Of a DNA stretch of 64,000 nucleotides, positions 17,768-26,795 are shown in pieces. How positions within the stretch are numbered: position 1 is the first letter of the stretch; every line of letters starts with the position of its first letter. The notes under the pieces are model-generated. The model worked only from the letters and a program-made list of their open reading frames with translations, was not told the origin of the DNA and did not search any database. The stretch comes from CAWGXG01 sp963826505 (GTDB lineage Bacteria > Chloroflexota > Anaerolineae > Aggregatilineales > Aggregatilineaceae), in NCBI GenBank assembly GCA_963826505.1, contig CAWGXG010000005.1, positions 620,001-684,000 of the forward strand. The letters are read 5' to 3'. The position numbers were made by a program, and so were the translations under genes.

Positions 17768-18940
17768 ATGGTCAGAACCATAGGGATCGGGGTCATTGGC
17801 ATGGGGTGGATGGGGCAGGCGCACAGCCGTGCTTATAACCAGATCAAAGACCGTTTTTTTGACGCGGATTTTCGCCCGCGCCTGGTGATTTGTGCCGACA
17901 ATGTCGAAGCCCGGGCGAAAGAAAGTCAGGGACGCTTCGGGTTTGAGCAGTATACAACGGACTGGCATGCAGTCCTGCAACACCCCGAGGTCGAAGTCGT
18001 CAACGTCACAGCGCCGAACGGGCTGCACCTGGAAGTTAACAAAGCGGCGGCCCTGGCGGGGAAACACATCATGTGCGAAAAGCCCGTGGGGCGCTTCCCT
18101 TCGGAAACGGTCGCCAGCTATGAAGCCGTGAAGAATACCGGCCTGCGAACCTTCGTCGGCTTCAACTACCGTTGGGCTCCCATGGTACAGTACGCCCGCC
18201 AGTTGATCGCCAGCGGCGAACTGGGGACCATCACGCATTATCACGGGCGCTTCCTGAACGGTTACGCGGGCGACCCCATGGGCTTCCTTTCATGGCGGTT
18301 TGAGCAGGATCAGGGCCTGGGCACCTTGGGCGACCTGATGTCGCACGTGATCGACATGGCGCATATGCTGGCGGGGCCCATCACGAAGTTGGTAGGCAGT
18401 CGGGAGACGTTCATCAAAGAGCGACCGATACCCACGCCGGGCGTGGGCACGCATTATGATGTCGCCACCGGAAAAGAGCCCAAAGGCCAGGTCACCAACG
18501 AAGATTATGTCAGCGCGCTGGTGCGCTTTGACAGCGGCGCTCAGGGCATTTTGGAATCCTGCCGGGTCATCAATGGCGCGAAATGTGACATGTCGTTCGA
18601 GGTCCACGGCACGCGCGGCGCATTGAAGTGGACGATGGAAAAAATGAACGAGCTGCACTTCCAGCGGCGCAACAGCGAACATCCTGCCGAAGACGGCTTC
18701 ACCGAGCTTCTCAGCGGACCAGCCCACCCCTATCACCACAACTTCAACCCGGCCTGGGGAACAGGTCTGGGCTATGATGACACCAAGACGATCGAAGCCT
18801 ACAACTTCCTCAAGTCGGTGGCCGAAGACAAACAGGGCGAGCCGGGCTTCAAGCAAGCCTGCGATGTCGCCCAGGTCCAGGAAGCGATCATCCGATCGTG
18901 GGATGACGAACGCTGGCAGCCCGTGAATTACCTGGATTGA
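17768..18940 (+). CDS. Gfo/Idh/MocA family oxidoreductase
   Basis: A 390-residue dehydrogenase, longer than the IolG-like one in the same cluster. The nucleotide motif IGVIGMGWMGQAHSRAY is at residues 6-22, followed by the EKP motif in MCEKPVGRFP. The active-site segment is GTLGDLMSHVIDMAHML with Asp and His. The start at 17768 is preferred because AAGGAG lies eight bases upstream; an upstream in-frame GTG at 17720 adds 16 residues. The substrate is probably the product or a stereoisomer of the IolG-type reaction, judged only from the shared cluster. Confidence 0.88.
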   Translation: MVRTIGIGVIGMGWMGQAHSRAYNQIKDRFFDADFRPRLVICADNVEARAKESQGRFGFEQYTTDWHAVLQHPEVEVVNVTAPNGLHLEVNKAAALAGKHIMCEKPVGRFPSETVASYEAVKNTGLRTFVGFNYRWAPMVQYARQLIASGELGTITHYHGRFLNGYAGDPMGFLSWRFEQDQGLGTLGDLMSHVIDMAHMLAGPITKLVGSRETFIKERPIPTPGVGTHYDVATGKEPKGQVTNEDYVSALVRFDSGAQGILESCRVINGAKCDMSFEVHGTRGALKWTMEKMNELHFQRRNSEHPAEDGFTELLSGPAHPYHHNFNPAWGTGLGYDDTKTIEAYNFLKSVAEDKQGEPGFKQACDVAQVQEAIIRSWDDERWQPVNYLD

Positions 18941-19043
18941 CCCCTACGCGGCGGGCGGCAATCGCTCGCAGGATGCGGTTGATGTGGCGGCCTATGGTAG
19001 CCATAATAGGGTAAACTTGCGCTAACCACCTATGGAGGATTGC

Positions 19044-19673
19044 ATGCGAACTATTCTTTGTTACGGGGATTCGAATACCTGGGGGTGGAATCCGACCACG
19101 GAGGACCGCTATCCCTACGATGTACGCTGGCCGGGCGTGTTACAGGCTGAGTTGGGCAAAGATTATCGAGTCATTGAAGAGGGTTTGAACGGGCGCACCA
19201 CGGTTTGGGATGATCCCATTGAAGAACACAAGAACGGCAAAACCTATTTGCTGCCCTGCCTGGAGAGTCACAAGCCGATCGATCTGGTGGTGCTGATGCT
19301 GGGTTCCAATGACCTGAAAAAGCGCTTTTCGCTCACGGCGTACGACATTGCGGAAGGCGCGGGTCGCCTCGTCAGCATGATTTTGATGAGTCAAACAGGC
19401 TTGCAGGGGAAAGCGCCGGGTCTCCTGCTGGTGGCTCCGCCCCCCATTGGCGATCTGGAAAAGCTCGGATGGGAGATATTCGAAGGCGCGCAGGCCAAAG
19501 CCAAGACTCTCAGCGCGCAGTTCCGGCGCGTGAGTGAGCAGTACGGATGTGCCCTATTGGATGCCGCCGCGTTCATCGAACCGAGTCCCGTCGACGGCTT
19601 GCACCTGGAAGCGAGCGAGCATCACAAGTTGGGTCAGCGCGTGGCGCAGGTCATCAAGGAGATGTACAGGTAG
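19044..19673 (+). CDS. SGNH/GDSL-family hydrolase (arylesterase-like)
   Basis: A 209-residue cytoplasmic esterase-type enzyme. Block I has the nucleophile serine in CYGDSNTWG (S10), block II the glycine in EEGLNGRTT, block III the asparagine in MLGSNDLK, and block V the Asp-His pair in PVDGLHL near the C-terminus. The pattern matches the arylesterase/acyltransferase subgroup. The ATG at 19044 follows GGAGG by five bases. It is the last gene of the inositol-type cluster and may remove an acyl group from the imported sugar. Two hairpins follow. Confidence 0.9.
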   Translation: MRTILCYGDSNTWGWNPTTEDRYPYDVRWPGVLQAELGKDYRVIEEGLNGRTTVWDDPIEEHKNGKTYLLPCLESHKPIDLVVLMLGSNDLKKRFSLTAYDIAEGAGRLVSMILMSQTGLQGKAPGLLLVAPPPIGDLEKLGWEIFEGAQAKAKTLSAQFRRVSEQYGCALLDAAAFIEPSPVDGLHLEASEHHKLGQRVAQVIKEMYR

Positions 19674-19683
19674 CCAGGAACGC

Positions 19684-19706
19684 CCTGTTTCGTTCGGCGA
19701 AACAGG
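19684..19706. terminator. First of two tandem hairpins after the SGNH gene
   Basis: CCTGTTTCG pairs perfectly with CGAAACAGG around a five-base loop, 11 bp after the stop codon. It has no T-run of its own and probably works with the stronger terminator just downstream. Confidence 0.5.
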
Positions 19707-19727
19707 TCAAAATCCGATTAACCCTTA

Positions 19728-19763
19728 CCGGAGAGTCCCGAGGACTCTCCGGGTTTGTTTTTT
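19728..19763 (+). terminator. Rho-independent terminator
   Basis: CCGGAGAGTCC pairs perfectly with GGACTCTCCGG around a three-base loop and is followed directly by GTTTGTTTTTT. This is the clearest intrinsic terminator in the window and closes the cluster running from the LacI gene. Confidence 0.92.
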
Positions 19764-19970
19764 GTGCGCATACGTGTCGGTTTGAGAAATAAATGGCATA
19801 AGAATCGGAACGGTAATTGGCGTAAAGGGACAGGGAAGAAGACAGTATTCCGATTGTCCGGAAGAATACTATATGCATCATTGGTAATGTCAAGAATTGT
19901 GAAAATCAGCGTTTGTCCAGTTATCGCCACCACCCCAGACGCGATTTTAGTGGTTTTTTATAGCCGTGAA
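19764..19970. other. AT-richer intergenic gap, no gene seen
   Basis: This stretch between the terminator and the CARDB gene has lower GC than its surroundings. The only structure noted is an inverted repeat, AGTATTC (19844-19850) against GAATACT (19864-19870). The short open frames here lack a ribosome site and recognisable residues. Confidence 0.4.
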
Positions 19971-20000
19971 TTGATTTGTTACAGCGCAATAGGCTATGAT
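19971..20000 (+). promoter_or_regulatory. Putative promoter of the CARDB-protein gene
   Basis: TTGATT (19971-19976), an 18-base spacer and TATGAT (19995-20000). The leader of about 115 bases carries a small hairpin, TTGTGC against GCACAA, at 20005-20022. Confidence 0.5.
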
Positions 20001-20121
20001 GGTATTGTGCACGAAAGCACAACACCCATTGCATGTTGAGTCCACCGCAGACCCCACCACAGCAACCAATCTCACATCACACGCACGAAAACGTTCGCAG
20101 GAAATGGTAAAGGGGCTACAC

Positions 20122-22588
20122 ATGACCATGTTACGCGCCATCAGGATTCGGGTTGTTGGGTATCATTCTGTTGGTAGCGCTGCCGGTACCGGGCGCCGAC
20201 GCATTATCACTGGCTGGGAGTCCGGCCAGCGCGCTCGCCCTACCCGCCAGTGACTGGTGGGTGGTAATCCACGATCAATGTAACGACAGCCTGCATTGGA
20301 TCAGCCCGTCTGGGGAGTTCGCGTCGATCGCGCGGCCCGTCCTCCCCAACGAAGCCGCCAGCTCACCGTGCAGTGCCAAAGCCATGCACATCTCACAGGA
20401 TGGGCGCTACCTCGTGGAGAGCGCCCTGCTTAATACCGGGCGCGTGGGCATCGGATTCTTCGATCTTCAGACCGGGAGTTGGCTCATGGTACACCAGGCC
20501 CAACCGGGCGAGCTGGTTTACCTGGGCGATCGCTACTCGTCTGACTCCTATAACCGCATCGCGATTGGCTTTGCCAACGACGTCAGCGCCGTGCGCGCGT
20601 GGCGCGTGATCATCTTCGATATGACCACCGGCAACGCGCTGGAACAACTGCAAAGTGCCGGACCGGAAATCGCCAGTTTTGTCGGCGGCGAATTTCTAGC
20701 CAGCGCCGCTACCATTCCGCACGTGGTCCTGCTGAGCGTCAATGTTGGCGACGGCAGCCCGGCGGTTCACATCCGCTTTGACGCATTGGACGGCATGTCC
20801 GCGCCGTTTGGAGCTGCCGCGTGGTATCCGCTGGGCGTGCCCGGCGTGGGACAGAAGCTGATCAGCAGCCCGTACGCCAAGCAGGATCAGAACCTGCTGC
20901 CCGACGGTCGCGCCCTGATGGCCTACGACGATGCGGGCTATCCCGCTGGCCCTCCCGTGGGTGAAGACGCCCTGCACCTCGTCACTACCAACGCCATTGG
21001 CATGGTGCTGCCAACCCCATCGGACCCCTTTAGCAGCCCACAGTTGTTCTATGCTGACGGTATGAGCACGGTTTACGGTCCGCAGTGGGCCGCCGATGGA
21101 CGTATCGCGCTGTTCCGGCGCGGCGATGGCATTAACACCGGCCTCCATTGGAACACCGTCGGAACCGCGCTATTGCAGACCCTGTCGGGAACGGTCGCGC
21201 AGATCATCGGCGTACCCAGCGGGTTTGTGTACAGCGACGCAGGCGGTCTGTATTTCCAGAGCGAAAGCGGCGGTGCCGCCGTTGGGCCGATCGTATCCGG
21301 ACCCATGTTCAGCGGCAGTATGGCGTTTGTGTGGGCGTCGGCCTTCGGAAACCCGTTCTTGGCCCTGGATACGCCGCACGCCTCGACGGGTATCGTGCCT
21401 ATCCCGATCCCGACGACCGTTCCTCCCATGACCGTCCTGCCGATCGCCACAGTCCCAGGCGGCGGAGCCGTCGCGCCCGATCTGTTTATCAGCGAGTTTT
21501 CGCTCAACCCGGCGACGCCGGTCCAGGGACAGCCTGTCGAAGTGCGCGTAGGAGTCTACAACCAGGGCGGCACAACGCCTACCACCTTCCAGATCGCGTG
21601 GTGGCCCGGCGAGAACTACCCCTCGCCCGCCTGCAACTGGACGCTGGACGGGCTGGTCGGAACCGGTGGGCGCATCCTGACCTGCACCTACGCGGGCTAT
21701 CCCAGCCCGTATAGCAGCATCAACACCAAGGTGATGGTCGACACGACCAACACTGTCGTAGAGAGCAATGAAGTGAACAACGGCTACACGCAGGCGATCG
21801 CTGTCAATGCGCCCGCCCCGGCTGGACAGCCCGATCTCTACGTGAGCGAGTTCTCGCTCAGCCCGGCGACGCCCGTCCAGGGGCAGCCCGTCGAAGTGCG
21901 CGTAGGAGTCTACAACCAGGGCGACGCTGCCGTCTCCGGCACCTTCCAGATCGCGTGGTGGCCCGGCGAGAATTATCCCTCCCCCGCCTGCAACTGGAAT
22001 CTGGACAGCCTCGCGGCGCATGGTGGGCGCATCCTGACCTGCACCTACGCGGGCTACCCGAGCCCGTACAGCAGCATCAACACCAGGGTGCTGATCGATA
22101 CCGGCAACGCGATCGCCGAGAGTAACGAGAGCAACAACGGCTACACGCAGCCGATCAGCGTCACAGCCCCCGCCGTACCGACATCGCCACCCGCTCCAAC
22201 CGCGCCGCCAGCGCCGACCGCGCCGCCTGCTCCGGCTGGACAGCCCGATCTTTACGTGAGCGAGTTCTCGCTCAGTCCCGCCGTGCCGGTCAAGGGACAG
22301 CCGGTTGAGGTGCGCGTCGGAGTATACAACCAGGGCACGGCGGCCGTCTCCGGCACCTTCCAGATCGCGTGGTGGCCGGGTGAGAATTATCCCTCCCCCG
22401 CCTGCAACTGGAGCCTGGACAGCCTCGCGGCGCATGGTGGGCGCATCCTGACCTGCACTTACGCGGGCTATCCCAGCCCATATGGCAGTATCAACACCAA
22501 GGTGATGGTCGATACGGGTAATGCGATCAGCGAGAGCAACGAGGGCAACAACGTCTACACGCAGTCCGTGAGCGTGACGTCGCCGTAA
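20122..22588 (+). CDS. Secreted protein with N-terminal propeller-like region and three CARDB repeats
   Basis: The open frame from 20153 encodes 811 residues that begin inside a hydrophobic signal segment. An ATG at 20122, in another frame, gives a positively charged MTMLRAIRIR start that would complete a normal signal peptide if one base is added or lost near 20150, so I place the start there. Residues about 30-430 form repeated strand-rich blocks of propeller type with no motif I can name. Three CARDB (adhesion-like Ig-fold) domains follow at about 443-550, 561-665 and 699-811, each with two cysteines and the NYPSPACNW and CTYAGYPSPY motifs. The last two are separated by a Pro/Ala/Thr linker. 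An extracellular adhesive or binding role is likely. Confidence 0.75.
21479..22585 (+). repeat. Three tandem CARDB-coding DNA repeats
   Basis: Units start at about 21479, 21833 and 22247. Each is about 340 bp, and they are highly similar at the DNA level, including long identical stretches around the QIAWWPGENY and GAGCATCAACACCA-type regions. A proline-rich linker of about 60 bp separates units two and three. Similarity at silent positions suggests recent duplication or ongoing recombination between units. Confidence 0.85.
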
Positions 22589-22615
22589 TCGCGTGGACCG
22601 CACAGCCTAACGAGC

Positions 22616-22646
22616 TCAGCGGCAGGGATTAACGTCCTGCCGCTGA
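22616..22646. terminator. Bidirectional terminator between convergent genes
   Basis: TCAGCGGCAGG pairs perfectly with CCTGCCGCTGA around a nine-base loop, followed by TTTATTA on the plus strand. It lies between the CARDB gene and the small minus-strand gene ending at 22651 and can serve both. Confidence 0.75.
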
Positions 22647-22650
22647 TTTA

Positions 22651-22917
22651 TTACTGGGCGCGGATTGTCCCGACTTCCTGCACGTCCACGGGAGCACCGT
22701 CTATTTCGGACGGAATGCGATCAGCAGGTGCGAGCTGGTCCGCAGGCACCTTTTTGCGGACCATGACCACCAGCGCCAGATCGTTCGTGCGGACTCCGCC
22801 TTGCTCGCGAACCCCGACCCCGACGCCAACCACGTTGGCTTTGCGCAGCAGTGCTTTTTCGTGCTGGCGCTTGACCGCTCTGATCCGCGCGAAGAGGGCG
22901 TCATCATTGGCGCTCAT
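22651..22917 (-). CDS. Small protein homologous to the N-terminal domain of the adjacent peptidase
   Basis: An 88-residue protein. The segment KALLRKANVVGVGVGVRE, then a block of hydrophobic strand LALVVMVRKKVPADQL and a DVQEVG end, matches the first about 90 residues of the trypsin-like protein encoded just upstream (SLLAKTNVVGVG, ELSIAVLVRDKKP, DVIQVGHLRA). There is no catalytic domain and no signal peptide. A GGGAGG ribosome site precedes the ATG. The gene starts 15 bp after the peptidase stop, so the two are surely co-transcribed. The function is unknown. A free-standing pro-domain, regulator or partner subunit is possible. Confidence 0.75.
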   Translation of the reverse strand: MSANDDALFARIRAVKRQHEKALLRKANVVGVGVGVREQGGVRTNDLALVVMVRKKVPADQLAPADRIPSEIDGAPVDVQEVGTIRAQ

Positions 22918-22931
22918 GCGTGCCTCCCGTC

Positions 22932-23940
22932 CTAAATCGTAATGCCCAGGCAGTCGAGCACATCCTGGATCGGGTTGTAGATCGTGGATTGATCGGACCC
23001 GGCGAACAGCAGTCCGACGGCTTGCAGCGAATCGGCGGCCACCAGCAGCGAACCAGAATCGCCGGGCGCTGACATCGGCCCGCTGATGATCTGACCCTCG
23101 AAGCGTGCGGTCTGATTGGCGTCGTAACCCACGTCGACCGTGGCATCCAGCACCGTGATCTGGCCGGTCGTCAGCCCCGTGGAACGGCCCGATTTGCGTA
23201 CGGGCATCAACAGCCGGGCGGGAGTCGTGCCAGACACCACGCCGATCTCAAGAATATCATCGCGCAGCAGGGCATCCTCCACCGGGCGAGCGACAGCGGC
23301 ATCCACGTGATTGGTCGCCGCAAGATCCGTGAACATCGATTGCAGTCGATGCTTGGAGCCGATCAGGCGCGCGATCAGGTTGGCAAGCCCGGCCACCCCG
23401 CCCGCGATGTTGCACGAACCGGGTTGCGACAGGAATTGCAGCGGACAAAACCGTTCCAGGTGGGCAATCACGTCAGGCCCGTTCTGCCCGCCGTCATAAG
23501 CGCCGGGCTGCAGGATCGGATCGCCGGGACTGGCCGCGTTGCTATTGGCCAGCACGTGATTGTTGGACAGAATAAGGCGGGCTCCGGTCGTGCGGTCGCG
23601 CACCACCGCGCCAAATGTCCCGGCCGTGATCATGTAATGGCCGATGCTGACACCGCCAGGCACGGGTCGCCAGCGATCCGTGCGGGCTTGCAGTGCGCGC
23701 AGGTGTCCCACCTGGATGACGTCCGTTTTCACGCCATCCAACTGGGCGGGTACCAGGTCCTGCGCGGTAAGCGCAGCCGCCGGCTTCTTGTCGCGGACGA
23801 GCACAGCTATACTCAGTTCATCCGTGACCTGTCCCCCCGAGACTTTGTAAGCCGTGCCCACGCCAACTACATTCGTTTTGGCAAGCAAACTCTCCTTATA
23901 AAGATTCTCTGACCGACGTCACAAGCGCTTGCTCGGACAT
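22932..23940 (-). CDS. Trypsin-fold serine peptidase, Nal1-like, with N-terminal frameshift
   Basis: A chymotrypsin-fold protein of about 335 residues without signal peptide. The catalytic histidine is in LSNNHVLANSN, the nucleophile serine in APGDSGSLLV, and an aspartate for the triad is available in ATNHVDAAVARP. The combination with an N-terminal VVGVG domain resembles bacterial relatives of the plant Nal1 peptidase. The open frame from 23888 lacks a convincing ribosome site. An ATG at 23940 with GGGAGG upstream encodes MSEQALVTSV, then needs a one-base shift near 23910 to join ENLYKESLLAKTNVVG, mirroring the start of the small neighbour. I therefore place the start at 23940. Confidence 0.75.
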
Positions 23941-24286
23941 GCCATGCCTCCCGTAACTCGGCGTAACGCCGCACCATATCACGGTATGCGCCGCGTGGCA
24001 GCGAGGGCTGCGGGCGCACACCGGGCTTCCAGGCCGGGTAAGAGCGCGAAATGCAAGGACACCTACTAAGGTGATTGTAGGATCGCTGTCGGCCTGAAGC
24101 CAATGTTTTCAGGTCGGGAGTCACTCGCGGATAGTGCCCGGCGGCCTGCGATCCGCGAAAGTTTGTAAATCCTAACTATCGAAATTTGTAGCGGTAAGCA
24201 GTTTGTTGACCCCCAGGGGTTACCATAACACCATAAAGCACAGTGGGGCCGAATCGACGGAACACGGGCGAAAAAGAGGCGGGGAA
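23941..24286. other. Intergenic region between divergent genes
   Basis: The stretch separates the minus-strand peptidase gene from the plus-strand FHA gene and must hold both promoters. I see no convincing -35/-10 pair and no strong inverted repeat. A TTGACC at 24206 is present, but no good -10 element lies at the right distance. Confidence 0.4.
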
Positions 24287-24832
24287 ATGCTCGGATCAAC
24301 AGAAAACACACCCTGGTCCATCTGGCAGACAGTCAAATGCCCTCATTGCGGTCATGTCTGCCGCTGGCAAGACAAAATCTGCGCGGAGTGTAACGCGTCA
24401 CTCATCGCTGAGAATCGCGGAGTGACCTCCCGCCTGCGTCGCCCGCCGTCTACGCTGCCCGTTCACCGCGTGGGGACCGACGTTCTGACGCCAGATACGC
24501 CGGTCACGCTGCAATTTTTGCCCTCTGGCCTCTGTGTGACCTTCGGGCTGAAATCGCCCATGATCTTTGGGCGCGCGCCCAGCGACGAGCCCGATTTTCT
24601 CGACTTGACCTATCTTAATGCGGTCCAGCACGGCGTATCGCGGCGGCACTGCTCCCTGCGCCGGGACGGCACACGCCTGATTGTGACTGACCTCGACAGC
24701 ACGAACGGAACCTCGGTCAACGGGGAGGCCCTGATACCCTACCGGGACTACGTCATCCACGACGGCGACCGCTTAATCCTGGGGACCCTGCATTTTACGG
24801 TGCATTTTGTGACAGCGGTGGGTGCTCAATAA
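24287..24832 (+). CDS. Zinc-ribbon plus FHA-domain protein
   Basis: A 181-residue cytoplasmic protein. C18-x2-C21 and C32-x2-C35 form an N-terminal zinc ribbon. Residues about 80-170 form a forkhead-associated domain with the phosphothreonine-binding elements IFGRAPSDEP, HGVSRRHCSLR and LDSTNGTSVNG. FHA domains bind phosphothreonine on partner proteins, so this is a candidate adaptor in Ser/Thr kinase signalling, although no kinase is in the window. The ATG at 24287 is preferred over an in-frame TTG at 24203 because a GGCGGGG stretch lies just upstream of it and the extra residues look random. Confidence 0.85.
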   Translation: MLGSTENTPWSIWQTVKCPHCGHVCRWQDKICAECNASLIAENRGVTSRLRRPPSTLPVHRVGTDVLTPDTPVTLQFLPSGLCVTFGLKSPMIFGRAPSDEPDFLDLTYLNAVQHGVSRRHCSLRRDGTRLIVTDLDSTNGTSVNGEALIPYRDYVIHDGDRLILGTLHFTVHFVTAVGAQ

Positions 24833-24854
24833 AGTGCTTACCAAACGCGCACCA

Positions 24855-25616
24855 TCATAAATCCTTGCGTGAAAAATGCAGAATCGCCACTGCCATTACC
24901 ACGGCTGACGTCAACGTAAACCCGATCAAAATGCGCCACTCGTCCCACGCCGCATAATCCCCCACCAGCGTAGCGGGCAACGCGTCCACAATATCCAGCG
25001 GTGACAAAAACTCCACCTTGAACAACGCCGTGATCGCGCCCGCCGCATACCACACCCCCCACGTCCCGATCATGGCCACCATCGTACGATTGAAGAGCGT
25101 GCTCAGCGCGATCGAGAGCGAGGTCAGCAGCACCAGCATCATGCCGACTACGGCCACACTCCACACCACTCCGCCTGTGGATAATTCGCCGAGGCCGTAG
25201 CGATACACCAGATAGGCCGAGGGCAGCGTAATCAACAGATAGAACCCGATCACCATCACCAGCCGTGAGGCCATTTTCGCCAGAATGTATTCATAGCGCG
25301 TGACTGACTTGCTGAGAATGCTGTCAGCCACCACCCCGGCTTCGGACGATACCGCACCGCTCGTATTCACGATCACAAACAGACTCCAGATCAGCGGGAA
25401 TGTGCCCAACAACCCCGCCAGCGCATCCGCGGCGGTGGAATCATTGGTGGACGAGGGCACGGTGATGATCGCCTGCAAGGCCATCAACGCCAGCCACCCA
25501 CGGACCGCCCACGACCGCGCAATACTATTGACCAGATCCGCTTCCATCAATGCCCAAAACGCCATCAAGCGTTGGCTGAGAGTCGCTTTCCAGTCCAAGG
25601 ATACGCGAGAAACCAT
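24855..25616 (-). CDS. ABC-2 type transporter permease
   Basis: A 253-residue membrane protein with about six hydrophobic helices, including LLGTFPLIWSLFVIVNTSGAV and MLVLLTSLSIALSTLF, and the ABC-2 pattern in which a cytoplasmic SSEAGVVADSILSKSVTRYEY segment precedes helix three. It pairs with the ATPase encoded just upstream to form an exporter of unknown substrate. The start is taken at 25616 because GGAGGAGG lies nine bases upstream. It overlaps the end of the ATPase gene by 92 bases in another frame, an unusually long overlap. Confidence 0.85.
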   Translation of the reverse strand: MVSRVSLDWKATLSQRLMAFWALMEADLVNSIARSWAVRGWLALMALQAIITVPSSTNDSTAADALAGLLGTFPLIWSLFVIVNTSGAVSSEAGVVADSILSKSVTRYEYILAKMASRLVMVIGFYLLITLPSAYLVYRYGLGELSTGGVVWSVAVVGMMLVLLTSLSIALSTLFNRTMVAMIGTWGVWYAAGAITALFKVEFLSPLDIVDALPATLVGDYAAWDEWRILIGFTLTSAVVMAVAILHFSRKDL

Positions 25617-26577
25617 GCGCTCGTTCCTCCTCCAACAGTTGGATAAACGCTTCCACCATCTCATCTTGCAGCGAATGAATCGCGTAGAGCGTCACATCCG
25701 CCTCATTCACCAATTGCAGCACTTTGCCCAGCTCGGCGGCCATCGTGCCGTCCCGCTCGAAACGCAATTGCACAGCCATCCCCTGCCGCTCCCATTGCGT
25801 GTTGATCGCGCTGGATTCCAGGCGTTTGCATAGTCCCGCGATATCGCCCTCTAGCTGTAGCTCAATCGTACCGGACCGCGTGAAGCGCGTCATCTCTTCC
25901 ACGCGCCCGGTGAAGATCAGCTTGCCATCGCTCAGAATCCCGATGTAATCGCACACTTTTTGGATATCGGACAGATTGTGTGACGATACGAGGATGGTTT
26001 TCTCCTGGCCCAACTCCTGGATCAGATCGATGGTGTACTTGCGTCCTTCGGGATCGAGGCCCGCCGTAGGCTCATCCCAGATCAACAGCTCGGGATCGTT
26101 CATCAGTGAGGCGGCAATCCCAAGGCGTGTCGTCATCCCGGTCGAGTAGTTTTGCACTTTCTGCGCGCTGGCGGCCAGCAACCCGACCGCGCGCAGCAAC
26201 GCGGCCAGACGCGGTTTGCGCACATCGTCCGGGATGCCGAACAACCGCCCCACGAAATCCAGGTACATGATCGCGTTCATATCCCGGGGAAACTTGGGGT
26301 TGGTCGGCAAAAAACCGATCCGGCGGCGCAGGTGAGTCGCATTCGGCGTCATGCGCTCGCCGAAGATACGCACTTCGCCCGCCGTAGGCGTCTGCAAGCC
26401 AAGCAGCAGACGGATCGTCGTCGTTTTGCCTGCGCCGTTGGGCCCGACCAGCCCAAACACCGTCCCGCGCGGCACCATGAGGGCTGCGCCGTTGAGCGCG
26501 ATATGCTTGTTGCTGTAGATTTTGGTCAGGTTATGGGTCGTAATAATATGCTCGGGCTTGGGTTCAGTTTCACTCAT
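25525..26577 (-). CDS. ABC-2 exporter ATPase (CcmA/DrrA type)
   Basis: A 350-residue cytoplasmic ATPase. Walker A GPNGAGKTT is at about residues 44-52, the signature is replaced by YSTGMTTRLG, Walker B is LLIWDEPTAGLD and the switch histidine is in VSSHNLSDI. A C-terminal regulatory region of about 100 residues follows. The last 30 residues (after LLEEERAHG) look unconserved and run over the start of the permease gene, so the true stop may have been lost by an indel near 25610. The ATG at 26577 has AAGGG nine bases upstream; a GTG at 26601 is the alternative. Confidence 0.88.
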   Translation of the reverse strand: MSETEPKPEHIITTHNLTKIYSNKHIALNGAALMVPRGTVFGLVGPNGAGKTTTIRLLLGLQTPTAGEVRIFGERMTPNATHLRRRIGFLPTNPKFPRDMNAIMYLDFVGRLFGIPDDVRKPRLAALLRAVGLLAASAQKVQNYSTGMTTRLGIAASLMNDPELLIWDEPTAGLDPEGRKYTIDLIQELGQEKTILVSSHNLSDIQKVCDYIGILSDGKLIFTGRVEEMTRFTRSGTIELQLEGDIAGLCKRLESSAINTQWERQGMAVQLRFERDGTMAAELGKVLQLVNEADVTLYAIHSLQDEMVEAFIQLLEEERAHGFSRILGLESDSQPTLDGVLGIDGSGSGQ

Positions 26578-26795
26578 TGCGGTATTCCCTTTATCCGCCA
26601 CAGTCCCGTTGCGCGATTCCCGCCACCAGGGATCGCTCGCTTCAAAACCATTATGATCCTATCACGCGTGTCAATACAACAAACCATGAAGCGTCTGCAG
26701 CAGGGAATCGTTCGAAGGGTTCGCTTGGATGCGTTTGCCCTACGCGGATACACAGGGTTTTTGGGAACTGTGCTATGAGGGGCAGCCGGGGCTGA

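Noticed and set aside
21479..22585. CRISPR array
   Set aside because: The repeated units are long, in frame and encode CARDB domains; no short spacer-repeat pattern was seen here or elsewhere in the window.
21170..22603. 477-codon minus-strand open frame opposite the CARDB gene
   Set aside because: It is a GC-driven shadow of the repeats; its product is Arg/Gly-rich with no family residues, while the plus strand has clear domains.
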